Assembly (NCBI GenBank): GCA_002327785.1
Contig: DCUI01000244.1
Span: 1 to 40,065, forward strand
Reading direction: 5' to 3'
DNA: 40,065 bases
Source of the DNA: Phycisphaerales bacterium UBA2218
GTDB taxonomy: Bacteria > Planctomycetota > Phycisphaerae > Sedimentisphaerales > Anaerobacaceae
The position numbers were made by a program, and so were the translations under genes. The notes below the pieces were generated by a model, which saw nothing but the letters and a program-made list of their open reading frames with translations, searched no databases and was not told the origin of the DNA. Shown here piece after piece: positions 18,989 to 27,511 of the stretch (its first letter is position 1; each line of letters starts with the position of its first letter).

Positions 18989-19855
18989 ATGGCTGACCGG
19001 GCGAGCATACTCACTCGGATCAGCCACAATGTGACGGCTTTCAATATGGTTGAGATTCTCAAGAGCTTCGAGCAGGTGGCGAGCCGGTTCAGTCCGGCGG
19101 TGCTGATTCTGCCGGGACTGGCCATGGCGGTGCTCGGTCTCGCCGTCTGGCTGGCCGGCGTGTGCCGCAGACGACTGCTGCTCGGGCTGGTCGGGGCCCT
19201 GACCGGCGGATTGGCCGGTTTCATTGGCGGCGGGCAGAACCCGGCGATCGCCGGCCTTGCCGCCGGGAGCAGCGCGGCGTTCGGGGCAATCGCACCGAGG
19301 CTGTTCGTGGCCGTTGCCCTGGCCGTCCTTGGGGCTGCTATCGCGTTCACGGTCGTGGCCCGAATCCACCTGTTCCAGCAGCAGCAGGGGCTCCTGTTCA
19401 GCGGCCAGAATCTCGACCCGGATGCCAGGAGGTTCACGGTGCAGGAGAGCCTTGACGCAGTGCAGGCATACACCCTCGACGCGGTGGATCGAGTCAAGGC
19501 AATCGCCCGCGGGCTGGTCTCCGTCGACTTGGCCATCGTCGGAGCGGTGGGCGCAGGGCTGCTGGTCGTAGGCCTGCTCTTTGGACGCCTGCCGGGCGCT
19601 TTGACGTGCTCGATGATCGGATCGGGGCTGGTCTTCGCCGGACTGACCCTGCTATTGATTCTCAAGGGCTCAACCCCGGTCGCCCGCATGGAGCAGCAAG
19701 GACCTTTCTACGGCCTGCTACTGCTTGGGATGGTCGCCTTCGGCACGCTGGAGCAACTGCTCCTGTGCCCCCAGGCCAAGGGGGAACGGGATAACCCATC
19801 CGGAAAACCGCGCACACACCGGGAAGACTCAAAACGTGGTTGGCGCAACCGATGA
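18989..19855 (+). CDS. Polytopic membrane protein of unknown function
   Basis: About 288 residues with six or more hydrophobic segments (for example AVLILPGLAMAVLGLAVWLA, LLGLVGALTGGLAGFIG, LFVAVALAVLGAAIAFTVVA, IVGAVGAGLLVVGLLFG and YGLLLLGMVAFGTLEQLLL). The middle, about residues 125-170, is polar and may sit outside the bilayer (FSGQNLDPDARRFTVQESLD). Glycine-rich helices resemble the DUF4203/TMEM198-type proteins, as does the next gene. A conserved function is not known to me. The start is uncertain: ATG 18989 and ATG 19046 are both possible and neither has a strong ribosome site. The C-terminus is basic and hydrophilic. The second membrane gene follows after 82 bp. Confidence 0.6.
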   Translation: MADRASILTRISHNVTAFNMVEILKSFEQVASRFSPAVLILPGLAMAVLGLAVWLAGVCRRRLLLGLVGALTGGLAGFIGGGQNPAIAGLAAGSSAAFGAIAPRLFVAVALAVLGAAIAFTVVARIHLFQQQQGLLFSGQNLDPDARRFTVQESLDAVQAYTLDAVDRVKAIARGLVSVDLAIVGAVGAGLLVVGLLFGRLPGALTCSMIGSGLVFAGLTLLLILKGSTPVARMEQQGPFYGLLLLGMVAFGTLEQLLLCPQAKGERDNPSGKPRTHREDSKRGWRNR

Positions 19856-19937
19856 AATACGAGATGATACCGTGGTTGCGAAGCAGAGGTGAAGTTCTGG
19901 AGGAGGTCTCGCCGTCGCAGAGACCCAGGAGCATGGC

Positions 19938-20618
19938 ATGAACGAATGGATGGATATCCTGCAAGTCGTCCTTGCGGCCGCGCAACCTGCAGAGCAGGAT
20001 ATTGTGCCGCTGGACGTGGTGTGGAAACATATCATCACGTTGGACCTGGTCGAGGCATTGACGTTCATTTCATTCGGCGTCGTGTGCCTGTTCTACGGCT
20101 GGCGGATCTTCAAGATCCTCGTGACGATCTGCTTTGGACTGGTCGGGCTGGGCGTCGGCGTCTGGGCCAACGACCAGTTCGTCGGCGGCAATGTCGTCTG
20201 GCTGGCAGTGTTCTCGGTGCTGGTGTTCGCCATCTTTTCGATCCCCCTGATGCGCTGGGGCGTGACGGTGCTGGGGGCCCTTTCCGGCGGCATTCTGACG
20301 GCGGGCTTGTGGCTGGCTCTCGGGCTGCCCCAGGAGTATGTCTGGGCCGGCGGGCTGGTCGGCCTGATCGCCGGCGGCATGATCTCGTTCATCGTCTTCA
20401 AGATCGCGGTGATCCTGTTCACCAGCCTCGGTGGCAGCACGCTCACGACGGTTGGCGTCCTGGCCGTCCTCTACGGCTACATGGTCGATCGCCAGAAGCT
20501 CGAATCCCTCGTTTTCCAGTATGATTGGTTCCTGCCCGCGATGATCCTCGTGCCGATGGCGGTCGGCATCGTCCTGCAATACCGATTCGTCAAGACCGCC
20601 CAGGATTGGACGGTCTGA
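19938..20618 (+). CDS. DUF4203-like polytopic membrane protein
   Basis: Membrane protein of 226 residues with about seven hydrophobic segments: FISFGVVCLFYGWRIFKILV, ICFGLVGLGVGVWANDQFVG, VVWLAVFSVLVFAIFSIPLM, VTVLGALSGGILTAGLWLAL, YVWAGGLVGLIAGGMISFIV and others. The pattern of a 'FYGWRIFKI' entry and glycine-rich helices resembles the DUF4203/TM7S3-TM198 group, whose role in bacteria is unestablished. A short amphipathic N-terminus with a Glu/Asp cluster (EQDIVPLDVVWKH) precedes the first span. It is the likely partner of the preceding membrane protein, since both share topology and direction. The promoter at 20767 separates it from ffh, so the pair is probably not co-transcribed with the translation genes. 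Confidence 0.65.
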   Translation: MNEWMDILQVVLAAAQPAEQDIVPLDVVWKHIITLDLVEALTFISFGVVCLFYGWRIFKILVTICFGLVGLGVGVWANDQFVGGNVVWLAVFSVLVFAIFSIPLMRWGVTVLGALSGGILTAGLWLALGLPQEYVWAGGLVGLIAGGMISFIVFKIAVILFTSLGGSTLTTVGVLAVLYGYMVDRQKLESLVFQYDWFLPAMILVPMAVGIVLQYRFVKTAQDWTV

Positions 20619-20766
20619 CCGCAGCCCACTCGCGAGCTTTTGGCAGGGCGAGGTCGGCGTTTGGCGACAGACTCGGCCCCACGCGGGGCAAACGTCCCAG
20701 TCACTTGGCAAACCCCACCGGATAGAAGGCCTATCCGGCAAATGGTTGGTTCTCCGCGCCGGGGTC

Positions 20767-20794
20767 TTGCAAAGCCCTTGGCCAAGGTTATAAT
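20767..20794 (+). promoter_or_regulatory. Sigma-70-type promoter for ffh
   Basis: TTGCAA at 20767-20772 and a perfect TATAAT at 20789-20794 are separated by 16 bp. The site lies 76 bp ahead of the GTG start of ffh in a gene-free interval, on the correct strand. Both elements are direct reads; activity is inferred. Confidence 0.6.
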
Positions 20795-20870
20795 AGCGTG
20801 CTTATGGGTGCGCCGTCGCCCGATCCGTGCGGATTAGACGACTTGCCCTTGGGAAACTCAGAGGGTTCCC

Positions 20871-22300
<1,430 letters not shown>

Positions 22301-22304
<4 letters not shown>

Positions 22305-22633
22305 CGGCCTCGGACGAAAAAGTGAAGATTTCCATCGATCAGTACCTCGAAGAGGTTGCTCGATTCTGCGACGACCCGTATGGTAATAGGGTTCGTGGGC
22401 GGTTCAAGGACGTACGAGGGACCAGCGAGCTGGCCATGCTCGTGGCGCCTACGGGCGACGAGTTGGTGGAGCTCCGAAGGGCCGTGGCGATCATGACGCC
22501 CGGCGAGAAGCAAATCGCCGATCGCCTCTCGGACGAGCAGATTGAGAGGATCGCCGTTGACGCCCACATCGATCCGGCGAATTTTGCGATCTTCATGAAC
22601 GGGTATGCTTTGGTTTGTAAACGTGTTTCGTGA
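22301..22633 (+). CDS. Small conserved-looking protein of unknown function between ffh and rpsP
   Basis: Soluble protein of 110 residues, not recognised. It is acidic and mainly helical in appearance (SIDQYLEEVARFCDDP, then DELVELRRAVAIMTPGEKQI, then SDEQIERIAVDAHID) and has two cysteines. Its ATG overlaps the ffh stop codon (ATGA at 22301-22304), a strong sign of translational coupling and of a real gene. rpsP starts 62 bp further on. The position within a translation-and-secretion gene cluster suggests a link to ribosome or SRP function, but nothing in the sequence shows a specific activity. Clean frame, no signal peptide and no membrane span. Confidence 0.7.
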
Positions 22634-22695
22634 TCCGAATGCAACGGATTACGAATATTATTCTATAGAAGTTCGGCAGACAAGAAAGGAAAGAC

Positions 22696-23121
22696 ATGGC
22701 AGTAAAACTCAGACTCACTCGTATGGGCAGGCGTCACCGTCCCTTCTTCCGCATCAACGCGGTCGATTCCCGCACACCTCGTGATGGCCGGGTCCTTGAG
22801 AAACTCGGGCATTACGATCCGCTGGAGAAAGACACCACCAAGCAGATCGTGCTGAATCGCGACCGCATCGAGTTCTGGCTCGACCAGGGGGCCGTTCCCA
22901 GCGATACCGTCTCCGAGATCCTGCTCCGCAACGGGATCAAACACAAGTACGCCGAGGAAAAAGAGGCACGACAAGCCAAGGCCCGCAAACTGGCGCATGC
23001 CAAGGGCAAGCTGTTCACGGCGACCGAGCGAATCCTCGCAGAAAGGAAGAAAGCGGCCGAAGAAGCCGCCGCCGCGGAAGCGGCAGCCAAGGCCAAACCG
23101 GAAACCCCGGCAGCTTCCTGA
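22696..23121 (+). CDS. rpsP: 30S ribosomal protein S16 with long C-terminal extension
   Basis: Structural protein of the small ribosomal subunit. Residues 1-80 are canonical S16: AVKLRLTRMGRRHRPFFRIN, then DSRTPRDGRVLEKLGHYDP, then DRIEFWLDQGAVPSDTVSEI. Normal S16 has 80-90 residues; this one has 141, the extra part being an Ala/Lys/Glu-rich tail (RKLAHAKGKLF, then AERKKAAEEAAAAEAAAKA) that would be a charged helix. Such extensions are seen in several planctomycetes and other phyla. AGGAAAG precedes the ATG. trmD follows, but rimM, which usually lies between, is absent and a palindromic repeat takes that position. Confidence 0.95.
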   Translation: MAVKLRLTRMGRRHRPFFRINAVDSRTPRDGRVLEKLGHYDPLEKDTTKQIVLNRDRIEFWLDQGAVPSDTVSEILLRNGIKHKYAEEKEARQAKARKLAHAKGKLFTATERILAERKKAAEEAAAAEAAAKAKPETPAAS

Positions 23122-23136
23122 CCCAGCGATCTGGGG

Positions 23137-23263
23137 CACCACAGAGACACAGAGACCACTGAGAAAAACAAACGTAGGAAGGGCAGCAAGTAGAAGCTCC
23201 TTTCCTACGTTTCTTTTCCCGGTGTCTCTGGCGGTTCTCTGTGTCCTCTGTGCCTCTGTGGTG
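23137..23263. repeat. 127-bp nested palindromic repeat between rpsP and trmD
   Basis: The left end CACCACAGAG (23137-23146) is the reverse complement of the right end CTCTGTGGTG (23254-23263), and both arms continue as imperfect, CACAGAGA-rich repeats. A perfect inner stem AAACGTAGGAA (23170-23180) pairs with TTCCTACGTTT (23202-23212) across a 21-nt loop. The whole can fold into one long hairpin. It resembles dispersed MITE- or REP-like palindromes with 'CACAGAG' arms that I recall from many environmental genomes; no second copy is in this window. It begins 15 bp after rpsP and ends 4 bp before trmD. Confidence 0.8.
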
Positions 23264-23267
23264 GACT

Positions 23268-23978
23268 ATGCGGATAGACATCCTCACGTTGTTTCCGGAG
23301 ATGTTCGAGTCTCCGCTGAACTACTCGATCCTCAAACGGGCGCAGGACGAGGGGCTCGTCTCGATCTCGATCACGAACATCCGCGATTTCGCGGCCGACA
23401 AGTATCGAAAAGTCGATGACCGGCCGTATGGCGGCGGGGCCGGCATGGTTATGATGTGCGCACCGCTCTTCGACTGCTTCGAGCACGTCGAGAAGCTCAG
23501 CCCCCACCGGGGACGGGTAATCCTGATGACCCCGCAGGGCGAGCCCTTCCGCCAGGCGAAGGCCCTGGAACTGACCCGCGAAGACCGGCTGATCCTGATC
23601 GCGGGCCGATACGAAGGTTTCGACGAGCGGATCCGGATCGGACTCGGGGCCGAGCAGATCTCCATTGGTGACTACATCGTCAACGGTGGCGAATTACCCG
23701 CCATGGTCCTCGTGGACGCGGTCGTGCGCCTCTTGCCCGGTGCCCTCGGCGACGAGCAATCCGCGCAGGACGACTCCTTCAGCGAAGGCCTGCTCGAATA
23801 CCCCCAATACACCCGCCCCGAGGTCTTCCGCAACATGCGGGTCCCCGAGATCCTCCTCTCCGGCGATCACGCCAAAATCGCCCAATGGCGCCGCCAACAA
23901 GCGATGGAACGCACCAAAGCCTGGCGGCCCGACCTGCTCCAACCGAGCGATCCGCCACCGGAGAAATGTTCGTCGTGA
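23268..23978 (+). CDS. trmD: tRNA (guanine-N1)-methyltransferase TrmD
   Basis: S-adenosylmethionine-dependent enzyme that methylates G37 at N1 in tRNAs and so prevents frameshifting. 236 residues, normal for the family. The N-terminus is canonical (MRIDILTLFPEMFESPLNYS) and the knotted SAM-binding core is visible: DDRPYGGGAGMVM, LMTPQGEPF, AGRYEGFDERI and SIGDYIVNGGELPAM, then YTRPEVF. ATG 23268 is chosen over an upstream GTG at 23241 because homology starts there and the upstream codons lie inside the palindromic repeat. No usual Shine-Dalgarno is present; GGTGG from the repeat arm is the only candidate. rplS, commonly next, is not here. The stop codon lies in the left arm of another inverted repeat. 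Confidence 0.96.
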   Translation: MRIDILTLFPEMFESPLNYSILKRAQDEGLVSISITNIRDFAADKYRKVDDRPYGGGAGMVMMCAPLFDCFEHVEKLSPHRGRVILMTPQGEPFRQAKALELTREDRLILIAGRYEGFDERIRIGLGAEQISIGDYIVNGGELPAMVLVDAVVRLLPGALGDEQSAQDDSFSEGLLEYPQYTRPEVFRNMRVPEILLSGDHAKIAQWRRQQAMERTKAWRPDLLQPSDPPPEKCSS

Positions 23979-24041
23979 CGCCGTAAGGCGTTTCTTCCCA
24001 AACCTCAACCTTGGCAGGAACCGCCTTACGGCGCCACGACG
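23971..24041. terminator. Inverted repeat at the 3' end of trmD, terminator-like
   Basis: A 25-nt left arm (23971-23995, opening CGTCGTGACGCCG) pairs with a right arm at 24017-24041 with few mismatches, leaving a loop of about 21 nt. Each arm also contains a small internal CGCC-TTA/TAA-GGCG palindrome. It lacks a T-tract, so it may be a repeat element or a Rho-assisted or stabilising hairpin rather than a classical terminator. The trmD stop codon is inside the left arm. Confidence 0.55.
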
Positions 24042-24071
24042 AGCCAAACGCACTCTGCATGGAAATAGGCT

Positions 24072-24099
24072 TTTCGACCGGGCGAATTTCGTGTAGAAT
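24072..24099 (+). promoter_or_regulatory. Possible promoter of the GyrI-like gene
   Basis: TAGAAT at 24094-24099 is preceded at 16-bp spacing by TTTCGA (24072-24077). It lies about 60 bp ahead of ATG 24161 and just after the trmD hairpin. The -10 is good and the -35 is weak. Confidence 0.4.
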
Positions 24100-24160
24100 A
24101 GCACGTGCCGGCAGACTCCGGCGGTGGGCAGGACCATATCGGATTGTTGGAGAACGCGCG

Positions 24161-24628
24161 ATGAGCGATGTGACCATCAGAAATATGGAGCCCCAGTTGG
24201 TCGTGGGGATGCGCAAGCGAGGCACGTACGCCCAGATTCGTCCGATGCTCACGGGCGTCCGCAAGTACATTGAGGCCCACGGGGCCGGGATCGTCGGGCC
24301 GTCCACGTTCGTCTGCCATGAAACGCCCAAGGAGGTCGTGCGGGCCAACCTGCAGCACAATGCCGACGTAGAGGTGGTGATTCCCGTCTCGAGCGAGATT
24401 TCCGGCAATGAGGAGATCGCCTGCTATGAGCTGGCCGGCGGGACCATGGCCGTCATCACGCACAAGGGCCCCTATGAGAAGTCCGCCGCGGCCTACAAGA
24501 AGCTCTTCGCCTGGCTTGCAGAAAACCATAAGAAAGTGGCCGGGCCGACACGGGAAGTGTACCTGAACGATCCCCAGAAGGTCTCGCCGGAAGAACTCCT
24601 GACGGAGATTTACGTCCCCGTCGGATAG
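24161..24628 (+). CDS. GyrI-like / AraC effector-binding domain protein
   Basis: Stand-alone small-molecule-binding domain of 155 residues, resembling GyrI/SbmC and the C-terminal sensor of SoxS/Rob/BmrR-type regulators. Two pseudo-repeated halves are visible: VGMRKRGTYAQIRPMLTGVR near the start and AVITHKGPYEKSAAAYKKLF near residue 108, each with the GxY-x-I/S helix entry. DVEVVIPVSSEI and the C-terminal EELLTEIYVPVG are typical family strands. No DNA-binding domain is present. Family members bind hydrophobic or cationic compounds or sequester toxins. ATG 24161 is chosen over an upstream in-frame start because the family homology begins there. It converges on the permease gene, with 15 bp between the stops. 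Confidence 0.82.
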   Translation: MSDVTIRNMEPQLVVGMRKRGTYAQIRPMLTGVRKYIEAHGAGIVGPSTFVCHETPKEVVRANLQHNADVEVVIPVSSEISGNEEIACYELAGGTMAVITHKGPYEKSAAAYKKLFAWLAENHKKVAGPTREVYLNDPQKVSPEELLTEIYVPVG

Positions 24629-24643
24629 CCATCCGCACAGGCG

Positions 24644-26122
24644 TCAGCGGCCTCCGGTCGGTTCCATCGGCAAGGCCGGCTGGCCGTGAATCCGGACCTT
24701 CTGCAGTCGCTGCTCCATCGTGGGCATGTAGGGCGACAGAACCGCCACCCCGGCCCAGGCGATAAGACCCGTAACCAGTCCCACTACGAGCCCCACCTTG
24801 AGCCACTCAATGAAGGGGATCGACGAGCGGTAGCGTTTCTCCAGCATGCCCAGGGCGACGATGTTGGCCGTCGAGCCAATCATCGTGATGTTCCCGCCGA
24901 AGCATGTGCCAAGGACGAGGGCCCAAACCAGGGGGGTCTGCTGAAGCTTATTCACAACGGGCATGAAGGCCGCGACAAAGACGATGTTGTCGACAAAGGC
25001 CGAGCCGATGGCGGACAGCGCCAGAATCAGCGGAATCAGGATCAACGAGCGGCCGCCGAACGCCCCGTGGAAGGAATCCGCGATCCGCTCGGTGACTCGC
25101 GTATGCTCCAGCGTGCCGGCCACGGCGAACAGCATCATGAAAAACAACAGCGTCCACCACTCGACGTCGGCCTCGATGTAGTGCCGCGACCGCTCGTGGC
25201 GCCACATCATCAGCAGGCCCGCAATGACCAGCGGCGCCACGATCAGAATGGTGTTCGGCGCCAAGTGCAGCGTCTGCTCGAGGAAGTGATGCGAAGCGAT
25301 GAGGCCGACCATGCCGACCAGGATGGCCAGCCCGCGTTTGTAGGGCACCCGGACCAGCGGTCCCAGACCCAGGCCGAGTTCCCGCCGGGCCTCGAGCCGC
25401 TCCGAGAGCAGGCGGATATCCACACGGAACCACCACATCAGGACACCCAGGGTCGCCGTCAACGCCACGAGCATGACGGGAAACGACCACTGTAGAAAGT
25501 CGATGAAGCTCAGGGGCGGCTCGGCGTTCTGGCCGATCAGAATGCCCACCGGGTTGCCGAGCATGGTGCCGGCTGAGCCGACGTTCGTACCCATCACCGC
25601 GATGATGATGAACGGCATCGGGCGGATCTTCAGCGTGTCGCACACCTGGAAAATCAGGGTCGCCACGAAGACAATGGAGGTCACTTCATCGACCACGCAG
25701 GCCATAAACGCGCCGAGAAAGACGATGATCGCGACGAACCGCCTGCCCGTCATGCCTTTCAAGGCGATGACGCTCTGGATAATCCAGGTGAACAGGCCCA
25801 GTTCCTTGAGCACGCCGACCGTCACCATCATGCCGACCAGGAACAGGATCACGTCGAGCTGGCATTCCTCGATGAACGTCGGCAATGTCAGCACGTTGGT
25901 GCCCATCAAGGCGCCGATTCCGACGAAAGCGATGGCCAGCCGGAACTGCCAGAACAGGAGCGTCGCCATGATGATGACGATGAAGATCGAGACGGAAATC
26001 ACCTGCTGGCGATCCAGCCCCAGCGAATGAGTCAGCAACGCCACCAGACCACTGACGGCCAGCGCGATGACGACCCGCCCCCCACGATGGAGAATCCCCG
26101 TTCTCGGCTCTCCCAACGCCAT
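24644..26122 (-). CDS. ArsB/NhaD-type ion permease
   Basis: Inner-membrane transporter of 492 residues with about 12 hydrophobic spans, of the ion transporter superfamily that includes ArsB, NhaD and the SLC13/CitM permeases. Characteristic segments include FLVGMMVTVGVLKELGLF, a helix-loop with CVVDEVTSIVFVATLIFQ, the paired-repeat motif MGTNVGSAGTMLGNPVGIL, its second copy LGTCFGGNITMIGSTANIVA, and GSAFVDNIVFVAAFMPVV. These repeats carry Asn and Gly residues that form ion sites in the family. The substrate could be Na+/H+, arsenite or a dicarboxylate; the sequence alone does not decide. The stop of the IIA-CBS gene lies 2 bp before its ATG, so both are almost certainly co-transcribed and the upstream protein is a likely regulator. 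Confidence 0.85.
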   Translation of the reverse strand: MALGEPRTGILHRGGRVVIALAVSGLVALLTHSLGLDRQQVISVSIFIVIIMATLLFWQFRLAIAFVGIGALMGTNVLTLPTFIEECQLDVILFLVGMMVTVGVLKELGLFTWIIQSVIALKGMTGRRFVAIIVFLGAFMACVVDEVTSIVFVATLIFQVCDTLKIRPMPFIIIAVMGTNVGSAGTMLGNPVGILIGQNAEPPLSFIDFLQWSFPVMLVALTATLGVLMWWFRVDIRLLSERLEARRELGLGLGPLVRVPYKRGLAILVGMVGLIASHHFLEQTLHLAPNTILIVAPLVIAGLLMMWRHERSRHYIEADVEWWTLLFFMMLFAVAGTLEHTRVTERIADSFHGAFGGRSLILIPLILALSAIGSAFVDNIVFVAAFMPVVNKLQQTPLVWALVLGTCFGGNITMIGSTANIVALGMLEKRYRSSIPFIEWLKVGLVVGLVTGLIAWAGVAVLSPYMPTMEQRLQKVRIHGQPALPMEPTGGR

Positions 26123-26124
26123 AG

Positions 26125-27054
26125 CTACTCCCGCAAGATCTTGTTCAGAAATGTCTCTAATGAGGCGACGCCCAGCAGCTTCTTGCCCTGGACGACGTAG
26201 GCCCGGTTGGCCCGCTGTCGCGTGATTTCCTTGGCCACCTGGATCGCCGGGGAGTCCGCTTCGACCGTCGCGTATTCCGTCGTCATGATCTCCGCCAGCC
26301 AGGTCTTGCTCTCTTTGCGGAGGATCTCGGCGAACGGCTCGAAGTTCAGGATCGGCGTCAGATCATCCATCCAGAGGATATAGTCCGGCAGGCACACGCG
26401 AAGCAGCTCATAGGTGCTGACGACGCCGACCAGATCGCCGTCCTTGTCCACCACGGGCAGCTCGTTGAGCCGGTGCCGGACGAACAAGTCGATGGCCCGC
26501 TCCAGCGTGTCGTGCTCCTGTAGCTCCACTTGCACGGGGTCCATCACGTCCTTGGCCCGCAGGTGGTCCGGCAGCAGCATTCCGCCCTTGTCGAAGAAGG
26601 ACCAGACTTGTTCGGCGGTCGACAAGCTCGCGACAACGTCGGGCGTGGAGGGGTCCTGGCAAATCCTGGCCAGGCTGCTGATCGCCTGGAGATACGCCCC
26701 GGGGGCGGCCTTGGGGGCCAGGGTCAGGACGACAAGCTTGACGAGACTGTCCGGCTTGCGAGGGTCGTATACGATCCCCTCCCGCGAGGTCGCCACACCG
26801 ACGACGAGCTTGCCGATCACCTCCAGCCGGGCATGAGGCATCGCCATTCCCGGCGCGACAATGGTCGGCATGTCGTTCTCTCGCTCCAGGACAGCCTGAT
26901 AGGCCTCGCCGACATTGCCGATCCCGCGTTGGTAAGCCAGCAACTTCAGCAGATCATGGAGGACCCTGTCGCGGTCTTTCTCATCGGTTTGGCAAATCAC
27001 CTCGGCGGAACTGAACAGCGATGAGAATTGCGTGTGATTCTTCTCGATTGTCAT
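26125..27054 (-). CDS. PTS IIA-like (nitrogen/fructose type) protein fused to a CBS domain pair
   Basis: Cytoplasmic protein of 309 residues. Residues about 12-155 form a PTS EIIA type-2 domain with the phospho-acceptor His at position 74 in AMPHARLEV, followed by VGVATSREGIVYD and LVVLTLAPKAAPGAY. Residues about 165-305 hold two CBS motifs: AKDVMDPVQVEL with LNELPVVDKDGDLVGVV, then LAEIMTTEYATVEAD with RANRAYVVQGKKLLGVASLE. CBS pairs bind adenine nucleotides, so the protein joins phosphorelay and energy sensing. No sugar-specific IIB or IIC gene is nearby. Its stop lies 2 bp from the start of the ArsB/NhaD-type permease, so the simplest inference is that it gates or tunes that transporter. 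The partner kinase is not in the window. Confidence 0.88.
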   Translation of the reverse strand: MTIEKNHTQFSSLFSSAEVICQTDEKDRDRVLHDLLKLLAYQRGIGNVGEAYQAVLERENDMPTIVAPGMAMPHARLEVIGKLVVGVATSREGIVYDPRKPDSLVKLVVLTLAPKAAPGAYLQAISSLARICQDPSTPDVVASLSTAEQVWSFFDKGGMLLPDHLRAKDVMDPVQVELQEHDTLERAIDLFVRHRLNELPVVDKDGDLVGVVSTYELLRVCLPDYILWMDDLTPILNFEPFAEILRKESKTWLAEIMTTEYATVEADSPAIQVAKEITRQRANRAYVVQGKKLLGVASLETFLNKILRE

Positions 27055-27304
27055 GGCGTCATAAGGCTGTATCCCCGCAGATTAGTCAAGGACAAAATCG
27101 TCCGCTTGCACGACCTCCCGGCGGGTCGGATCGGCCGGCGCCACACGGGCCTATTGCACCCTATTTCGGCTCGGACTTACGCCCTTCGTTAGTCCCGGTG
27201 CATCGGTGGACGAGCAGCCGGAGGTTTCCCTTTACAACAGGAGCCCCAAGCGGGAAAATGGAGCCATTGAAAGACGCCTGCCAACCGAAGCAACGATGCA
27301 TTAG

Positions 27305-27317
27305 CGCATGTTTGACA
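27305..27317 (+). repeat. Left terminal inverted repeat of IS1634-type element
   Basis: CGCATGTTTGACA, perfect complement of the right end at 29311-29323; the flanking TTAG is duplicated outside the other end. Confidence 0.85.
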
Positions 27318-27511
27318 ACTGCGGCATGGCTTGGGAGGTTGAATTTGAGTTCTTGATGCCGAGAACGCGGTTTCTATGCTTTGCCGCCGCCAAACATAGT
27401 GACAATAAATATGGAATGTGGATAACTTTTCCTTTGCATATCCTTGACGAATATGTGAGATAGATCCTGTGTTGATAATGACAATGTGTTGCCGATTGAG
27501 AGGCAGACAGG

